6,186 nucleotides of DNA. It comes from an uncultured Balneolaceae bacterium (GTDB lineage: Bacteria > Bacteroidota > Rhodothermia > Balneolales > Balneolaceae). Position 1 is the first letter of the stretch; every line of letters starts with the position of its first letter. The position numbers and the translations under genes are program-made. The notes below the pieces were generated by a model, which saw only the letters and a program-made list of their open reading frames with translations, did not search any database and was not told the origin of the DNA. Below are positions 1 through 4,429 of the stretch, one piece after another. The stretch spans positions 1 through 6,186 of the forward strand of contig CALKWT010000038.1 of NCBI GenBank assembly GCA_938003885.1, given 5' to 3'.

Positions 1-198
1 TGCTGTTTGTCAGTGAGTATTTTCATGCTGTATTATATGAAATTTTACATGAAATAGCAGAGGGAGTTTGCAGGGGATGACTTTCCTTCTTAAAGGTGAA
101 ATAATAGTTGGCAGCCTATTTCAATTTCCACCCATTGTCTGAACTGTGATTTGTGGGATCCATGGGATTGATGGGATACAATGCATCATCATGAACAT

Positions 199-212
199 CA
201 TATGATCATATG
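199..212. repeat. 14-bp perfect palindrome CATATGATCATATG
   Basis: The sequence reads identically on both strands. Imperfect flanking symmetry adds to it: ATGCAT occurs at 181-186 and again at 210-215, and TGGGAT at 172-177 pairs with ATCCCA at 214-219. It could be a binding site for a dimeric regulator or part of a structured 3' region. No regulator family is recognised and function is unknown. AT-rich palindromes of this size can occur by chance. Confidence 0.35.
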
Positions 213-307
213 CATCCCAGCTATCTCAGTGCAGACAACTGATACACCTTCATCTATTCAGCAGCTGGGTTGATGATAAGCAGGCATTTGATGCTGCCGT
301 GCGATGC

Positions 308-349
308 GAGGGGTAACTCCTTACTCAGAGTACCTGCAGATTCTTATTT
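308..349 (-). repeat. Remnant of an inverted repeat unit plus spacer, left of copy A
   Basis: This segment aligns with the junction between copies B and C (4212-4254). Including the aggagt word that follows in each, about 32 of 49 positions match. It begins with gaggggt, as the start of copy B does, and leads into the aggagt that opens copies A and C. The rest of a B-like unit is not recognisable further left, so this looks like the truncated or decayed inverted partner of copy A. The alignment was made by eye and the left boundary is uncertain. Confidence 0.45.
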
Positions 350-506
350 AGGAGTCTCTCCCCTCCTTGTCCCGATGGGTTTGATCGGGAGAGGGAGGGG
401 AGATCAAGAGGGGTGGGTCTACACAGGGCACCGGCCCTGGGACACCCCTCAGAACGAATGGCGAACCGGCCATTCGTTCGTCTCCCCTCAAGGGGAGAGT
501 TCTCCT
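350..506 (+). repeat. Structured extragenic repeat, copy A
   Basis: About 157 bp made of successive hairpins. H1 pairs 357-376 with 384-403 (18 Watson-Crick pairs, one T-G wobble, one G-G mismatch) around the 7-nt loop gggtttg. A second stem pairs gaggggtg (409-416) with cacccctc (443-450) and encloses a 6-bp hairpin (424-429 with 434-439). H2 pairs 452-462 with 469-479, 11 perfect pairs around loop gaaccg. H3 pairs 481-487 with 492-498 around tetraloop tcaa. The ends form an imperfect inverted repeat (350-364 against 491-506). The element ends 31 bp from the nrdA stop and runs antisense to nrdA. Reading frames across it give repetitive Gly/Pro/Ser-rich peptides with no sign of being real proteins. 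It resembles REP/BIME or MITE elements in architecture; the family itself is not identified. Confidence 0.85.
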
Positions 507-510
507 TACC

Positions 511-524
511 CTTCTTATAAGAAG
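511..524. repeat. 14-bp perfect palindrome between nrdA and repeat copy A
   Basis: CTTCTTATAAGAAG is self-complementary and lies 13 bp beyond the nrdA stop codon. As RNA it could form only a weak 5-bp stem with a TATA loop, and no T-run follows on the minus strand, so it is not a convincing intrinsic terminator. Imperfect copies of gttct..ttaccc flank it (499-511 and 524-533). It may be a protein-binding site or a chance palindrome. Confidence 0.35.
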
Positions 525-537
525 TTCTTACCCCAAG

Positions 538-2946
538 CTATTCGCAACTCGGGCAGATCTTCCTCAGCAGCGGATCCGTCGGACAGGAGTCTGCATCGGC
601 CTGCAGGGCCTGATCGACCACCTCATCTCCGAACTTCTCCCGTGCCCGGGCCTCCAGTTCGGCTTTGTTCTCTTCCTTCTCAGGAGCGGCCTGTACCTCA
701 GAGCTGTCTGCAGAGACTGTGGCGCCGAATCCCCGGCGGGATCCCCGCTTGTTCACGTTTGAAGTGTATTTCTCCCCTTTGACTACCTTGTCGATAAAGC
801 AATAGTAGGTAGATTTCAGCTTCTTTTCCCAGGCATACAGGTAGATCTCCTCCATGTTATCGCGGAGCTGCTCATCAATGTACAGCGATTTTGAGACGGC
901 CTGATCGATAGATTCCTGGAAAGCAGCTGCAATATCGATCTGCCGCTTTGGATGGATCTCATAGGCCGTTTTGTAGAGATTCTTATCGATGACACCATCC
1001 AGCTCTTTGATGGGCTGAACCGAGCCATTCGCCGCTTTAATGGACCCGGCCATTTCATCGCTCCAATACCCCTTTGCTTCCAGGTCTTCAATCAGTTGGC
1101 GATTGATCACAATATGTTTGCCGGAAAGCGTATCCCGGGAATAGAGGTTGCTGAAGTAGCTGTCGATTGAGGAGGTTGTACCGGAGATGATAGAAATAGA
1201 AGCTGTAGGTGCAATAGCCAGCAATACCGCATTACGACGGGGCTTATAATCGTAGGGAGTTTCCTGCTCTTCCATCTCCCGGTAGTGTTGAAACGCACCG
1301 CGCTCCTCTGCCAGTTTTCCTGATGTCCGGTATGCTACCTTCCGCATGAAAGCGCCCAGCTTGCGGGCCAAGATTACGGCCTCTTCGGAATCGTAGGCGA
1401 TATTCAGATCTACCAACGCTTCGGCAAAACCCATCAGCCCGATGCCCAGGGGACGCAAATCCATTGTATTTTTTCGGGACGCTTCCGAAGGATAGAAGTT
1501 TTTATCAAGGATGTTATCCAGTGCATGTACCATAACCTCCAGCGTATCTTCCAGCTTATCCCAGTCTATGTCGCTGTTGTCTTCGTTGACATGCTTTGAG
1601 AGATTTACCGAAGCCAGGGTACAGACAGCAGTAGAATCCGGCCGGTTGGGTATGGAGATCTCCGTACAAAGATTTGAGCTGTTGATCACGCTATACTCCG
1701 GACACGGATTGTGACGATTGTGTTCGTCTTTAAAAATAAGCCACGGGTGACCGGTTTTTGCTAACTTGAAGAGATACTTCCTAAAGAAGTCCTGACTGTC
1801 CCGTTTCTTAAACTGTTTCAGCTTGCCGGCCTCAGTCTGTTCGATGCGTCGCTCGTATTTCTCTCTAAAATCGTCGCCCACGGCATCTACTAATTCCGGA
1901 CATTCCCCCGGATCGAACAGATAGATAGGTTCGCCCTCCTGGATTCGCCGCATCATCTCGTCCGGCATCCAGAGCTTGGTATTCAGAGATGGTGTACGGA
2001 AATAGCCATTACCTGTCGTTTCACGCAGGTCCAGGAAACCGTCAATGTCCAGGTGCCAGGGTTGCATGGAAATAACCTGTGAGCTCCGGCGACGCCCCCC
2101 CTGCTGGATGGAGTTGACCAGCGTATCAAAAATCTTGATGAACGGGATGGCCCCTGAGGAAGGCGCATTCAGTGACCGTATTGTTGACCCGGTTGCACGA
2201 ATCCGGGTGACGTCTGTGCCTACTCCGCCGGCATACTTTGCCAGGAAGGCAGTTTCCCGTACTTTATCCATGATAGAATCCAGAGAGTCGTCAACCACGC
2301 TTACATAGCAGGATGAATACTGCGAGGTAACGGTACCCGAGTTGAACAGCGTGGGGGTAGAGTGCAGGTATTCCAGCTTTGAGAGCTTGTTATAAATTTT
2401 GACAACTTCTTCATTAGAGTTGCCAATACCCATAGCCACCCGCATGAAGAACCACTGAGGTTTCTCTATGACCTCTCCCTTGCGATTCTTCATCAAGTAA
2501 CGGTCGCGAAGGGTTGTCAGTCCGAAATAGCCCAGCAGGCTATCCCGCCCGGAATTCAGGGCATCGGACAAGAGCCCTGCATCAAATTCTCTGAGCCGTG
2601 CGTCAAGTAAGTCCTGACTGAAGGCATGTTCCAGGTAGCTTTGAAAGCCATCCAGCCGGCGGTCTATATCTTTATTGATGAGTTTTAACAGCTGACGTGT
2701 GGCCAGTGTATCGTAAACGGGGTGTTTGGGAATAAGCTGTTCAATGGCTTTCAATACCAGCCGGTCAAGCTCTTCGGTTGTCACCCGTTCGGGTACCTTC
2801 AGGTCCAGCTCTTTCATGATGAGAAAAACCAACTCATAATCGTCCTCGACTTCCAGTCCCTGGATGATATCAAAGATGGCATTAATGATTTTCTGTGTCT
2901 GGAAAGGCTGCTCTGTCCCGTCTCGTTTTATAACTGTTCGTTGCAT
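538..2946 (-). CDS. nrdA: Ribonucleoside-diphosphate reductase, alpha (catalytic) subunit
   Basis: Cytosolic class I ribonucleotide reductase large subunit, which reduces ribonucleoside diphosphates to deoxyribonucleotides together with NrdB. Counting from the ATG at 2944-2946 (802 aa), an ATP cone lies at about 3-92 (VIKRDG start), the overall-activity site that senses ATP/dATP. The catalytic barrel follows. C213 and C442 match the E. coli redox pair C225/C462. N425, C427 (thiyl radical site) and E429 lie in NLCTE. PTASISIISGT is at about 580-590. Y714-Y715 match the radical-transfer pair Y730/Y731. The tail ends in C798-P-S-C801, the pair that re-reduces the active site. All key residues are intact. 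A GTG two codons upstream (2952) is possible, but it overlaps the ribosome binding site, so the ATG is preferred. The gene lies 60 bp downstream of nrdB, probably in one operon. Confidence 0.97.
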   Translation of the reverse strand: MQRTVIKRDGTEQPFQTQKIINAIFDIIQGLEVEDDYELVFLIMKELDLKVPERVTTEELDRLVLKAIEQLIPKHPVYDTLATRQLLKLINKDIDRRLDGFQSYLEHAFSQDLLDARLREFDAGLLSDALNSGRDSLLGYFGLTTLRDRYLMKNRKGEVIEKPQWFFMRVAMGIGNSNEEVVKIYNKLSKLEYLHSTPTLFNSGTVTSQYSSCYVSVVDDSLDSIMDKVRETAFLAKYAGGVGTDVTRIRATGSTIRSLNAPSSGAIPFIKIFDTLVNSIQQGGRRRSSQVISMQPWHLDIDGFLDLRETTGNGYFRTPSLNTKLWMPDEMMRRIQEGEPIYLFDPGECPELVDAVGDDFREKYERRIEQTEAGKLKQFKKRDSQDFFRKYLFKLAKTGHPWLIFKDEHNRHNPCPEYSVINSSNLCTEISIPNRPDSTAVCTLASVNLSKHVNEDNSDIDWDKLEDTLEVMVHALDNILDKNFYPSEASRKNTMDLRPLGIGLMGFAEALVDLNIAYDSEEAVILARKLGAFMRKVAYRTSGKLAEERGAFQHYREMEEQETPYDYKPRRNAVLLAIAPTASISIISGTTSSIDSYFSNLYSRDTLSGKHIVINRQLIEDLEAKGYWSDEMAGSIKAANGSVQPIKELDGVIDKNLYKTAYEIHPKRQIDIAAAFQESIDQAVSKSLYIDEQLRDNMEEIYLYAWEKKLKSTYYCFIDKVVKGEKYTSNVNKRGSRRGFGATVSADSSEVQAAPEKEENKAELEARAREKFGDEVVDQALQADADSCPTDPLLRKICPSCE

Positions 2947-2951
2947 GGTCA

Positions 2952-2957
2952 CTCCTT
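2952..2957 (-). promoter_or_regulatory. Ribosome binding site deciding the nrdA start
   Basis: On the minus strand AAAAAGGAG precedes TGACC and then ATG, so AAGGAG lies 5 nt from the ATG at 2946. The in-frame GTG at 2952-2950 would begin inside this motif and could not use it. The ATG is therefore the likelier start, shortening the longest frame by two residues. Confidence 0.7.
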
Positions 2958-2973
2958 TTTATGTTTGTGGGGT

Positions 2974-2996
2974 ATTCAGAATCCTGAATTCTGAAT
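2974..2996. repeat. Hairpin in the nrdB-nrdA spacer
   Basis: ATTCAGAAT (2974-2982) and ATTCTGAAT (2988-2996) form a perfect 9-bp stem with a 5-nt loop. The right arm overlaps a tandem 7-bp direct repeat, CTGAATT twice (2984-2997). The stem is AT-rich and no T-run follows it in the direction of transcription, so it is unlikely to terminate. It could tune mRNA processing or stability between the two cistrons, which is inference only. Confidence 0.5.
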
Positions 2997-3006
2997 TCTT
3001 AAAATT

Positions 3007-3993
3007 TCAATAGTTTGTGTATTCGGTTGAGGATACCTCAAAAAAGTTGATTAACTTCTTTACGTCCTCTTTCTGCAGAAAGCGCAGCGGATTTTCGTTG
3101 ATGTGGAACTCCTGCGGAAATCCCAGTTCCTGCAGGCGGCGGTCTGTGATGTACTGGAGGTAACGCTCGAGCTCTCCGTATGAAATGCCGAGGATCGTCC
3201 GGTCTCCGAACTTATGCTTCACATACTCAATCTCCAGGGCTGCACCTTCCAGAATCACATCCCGGATATCCTGCACATATTGCGTGTCCTCTACAATTTC
3301 AGGATTTTCATCCAGCATGATAAGAATGGCCTCAATACCGTTTTGGAGATGCAGCGACTCATCGATCAGTACCAGTTCCACACCGGAAACCACATTCTTC
3401 ATCTTTGCCATATCCTTGAGTGCAAAGAAATGGGCAAAAGATGAATAGAAGAAGATCCCTTCCAGGATGATGTTGTTGAGCAGTATAGCCCGGAGCACCT
3501 GCTTTTGTCCTTCAATAGTTTCAGGATCGATCTGTCCGTAGCTTATTTTGTCAATTTCATCTACGATGAGTGATTGCTTTTTACGCAAAATAGGATCTGA
3601 AAAAGCCACGTCGTACATCTTCTCCCGATCCATACCAAATGACTGCAGCACGATCTCAAAGAAGTCGCTGTGGATGTTCTCCATAAATAATTGCGTGCTG
3701 AAGCTCATCTTTGCATGGGGATCGGTCAGCAGCGGGAAAAAAGAGTTCACCAGTACGTTCTGTACCAACAGCTCTGACGAGCAGAAGTAACCTACGGCCG
3801 TGTCAAAGAGATCTTTTTCATCGTCACTGAGCGAATGGTAATCGAGGGCATCCTGCTGAATATTCAGCTCCTCCGGAAACCACACCGCTTTTTTCTGCTT
3901 TTCATAGAGCTCTTTAAAAACAGGATATGAAGGATCTTCACTTAGTTTGATATTTTCGCGGACAGAAGTCCGGCCTATGAGTTTGTTTTTCAT
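3007..3993 (-). CDS. nrdB: Ribonucleoside-diphosphate reductase, beta (radical-generating) subunit, class Ic-like
   Basis: Cytosolic R2 subunit (328 aa) whose dimetal centre generates the oxidant passed to Cys in NrdA. Ligands align with E. coli R2 in spacing: E74 (E. coli D84), E105 (E115), H108 (H118), E178 (E204), E212 (E238) and H215 (H241). W38 in WFPEE matches W48, and D211 matches D237. The radical-tyrosine position (Y122) is F112, and the first ligand is Glu instead of Asp. Both are hallmarks of the Chlamydia trachomatis class Ic subunit, which uses Mn(IV)/Fe(III). Codons GAG (3774-3772) and TTT (3660-3658) were checked in the sequence. The tail is short, ending EVSSTEYTNY, with Y325 or Y328 as candidate radical-transfer tyrosine. 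The start is the only early Met; no good Shine-Dalgarno precedes it. It lies upstream of nrdA. Cofactor assignment is inference from residues. Confidence 0.96.
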   Translation of the reverse strand: MKNKLIGRTSVRENIKLSEDPSYPVFKELYEKQKKAVWFPEELNIQQDALDYHSLSDDEKDLFDTAVGYFCSSELLVQNVLVNSFFPLLTDPHAKMSFSTQLFMENIHSDFFEIVLQSFGMDREKMYDVAFSDPILRKKQSLIVDEIDKISYGQIDPETIEGQKQVLRAILLNNIILEGIFFYSSFAHFFALKDMAKMKNVVSGVELVLIDESLHLQNGIEAILIMLDENPEIVEDTQYVQDIRDVILEGAALEIEYVKHKFGDRTILGISYGELERYLQYITDRRLQELGFPQEFHINENPLRFLQKEDVKKLINFFEVSSTEYTNY

Positions 3994-4017
3994 GAGGGTA
4001 AGTAATTAAGGAGTTGA

Positions 4018-4046
4018 GCGTTAATGTTGGTAATTGTGATGGTCAA
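4018..4046 (-). promoter_or_regulatory. Weak candidate promoter for nrdB-nrdA
   Basis: On the minus strand TTGACC (4041-4046) lies 17 bp before TAACGC (4018-4023). The -35 is a good sigma-70 match but the -10 is poor, and no Bacteroidota-type TAnnTTTG element is seen. A start near 4011 would give a leader of about 18 nt. No NrdR-box pair was recognised between 3994 and 4082. Confidence 0.2.
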
Positions 4047-4082
4047 GAATGTGAGTTCGGGATAAGAAACGAGCACTTATAG

Positions 4083-4220
4083 CCCTCTCCCCTTGAGGGG
4101 AGCTCATCCACACGGCGGTTCCCGTGTGGATGTGAGGGGTGTTCCCGCTGGCTGTGCCTTGACAGACCCACCCCCGTCCCCTCCCTCCGTGGGAAAACCC
4201 GCCCACGCAAGGAGGGGTGA
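4083..4220 (-). repeat. Structured extragenic repeat, copy B (inverted partner of copy C)
   Basis: Read on the minus strand this copy has the same order of parts as copies A and C. H1 pairs 4202-4217 with 4178-4193 around an 8-nt loop that retains gggttt. Its apical stem (cgtggg/cccacg) is unrelated to that of A and C, while the cctccttg base and the gagggagg return strand are kept. The gggtgggtct block and cacccctc follow. H2 pairs 4105-4115 with 4122-4132, 11 perfect pairs. Its loop is gaaccg on the minus strand, identical to the copy A loop although the stem differs completely. H3 pairs 4087-4092 with 4097-4102 around the tcaa tetraloop. It lies about 90 bp upstream of nrdB. Its starting end (gtcacccctcc) differs from the aggagt start of A and C. 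Confidence 0.82.
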
Positions 4221-4254
4221 CTTCTTTCAAAGATGTGATCGCATATTTCTGTTC

Positions 4255-4420
4255 AGGAGTATCTCCCTTCCTTGTCCCGATGGGTTTGATCGGGAGAGGG
4301 AAGGGAGAACAAGAGGGGTGGGTCTACCCAGGGCAGGCAACTTGTTCAACTGCCATAAGAACACCCCTCGCCCCGACAACCTTGTTGTCGGGGAGCTCCC
4401 CTCAAAGGGAGAAATATCTC
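4255..4420 (+). repeat. Structured extragenic repeat, copy C
   Basis: About 166 bp, aligned with copy A through H1 and the aagaggggtgggtct block. H1 pairs 4262-4281 with 4289-4308 around gggtttg, with the same mismatch and wobble as copy A. gaggggtg (4313-4320) pairs with cacccctc (4362-4369). The enclosed region differs from copy A. H2 pairs 4371-4380 with 4384-4393, 10 perfect pairs of sequence unrelated to A or B. H3 pairs 4396-4400 with 4407-4411. The ends form an imperfect inverted repeat (4255-4269 against about 4405-4420). It ends 9 bp from the metE stop and runs antisense to metE, so metE mRNA would enter these hairpins. Termination is possible but no T-run is present. Confidence 0.85.
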
Positions 4421-4429
4421 AAACTCACA

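Larger units (their letters stand above)
1..349. other. Gene-free left flank, downstream of nrdA
   Basis: No convincing complete gene is present on either strand. Open frames here are short and lack recognisable protein content. The stretch is AT-richer than the genes to the right. It contains three closely spaced TGGGAT words (about 154-177), a 14-bp perfect palindrome at 199-212, and a 6-bp inverted pair (172-177 with 214-219) that would enclose that palindrome in a larger hairpin. At the extreme left a minus-strand ATG at 24-26 opens a frame of eight codons that leaves the window; it is discussed as a finding only. Positions 308-349 belong to the repeat remnant described separately. Confidence 0.6.

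Noticed and set aside
481..498. Intrinsic terminator for nrdA in H3 of copy A
   Set aside because: The GC stem is strong, but no T-run follows on the nrdA strand and the same hairpin is part of the repeat family elsewhere.
270..782. Plus-strand 170-aa frame starting in the left flank
   Set aside because: Its first part is the translation of repeat copy A and the rest is the antisense of the nrdA 3' end. The stem pairing and the match to copy C explain the sequence without coding.
2950..2952. GTG as the nrdA start
   Set aside because: It overlaps the AAGGAG motif; the ATG two codons later has correct spacing.
3994..4082. NrdR-box pair upstream of nrdB
   Set aside because: No sequence close to the NrdR consensus palindrome was found by eye in this stretch.
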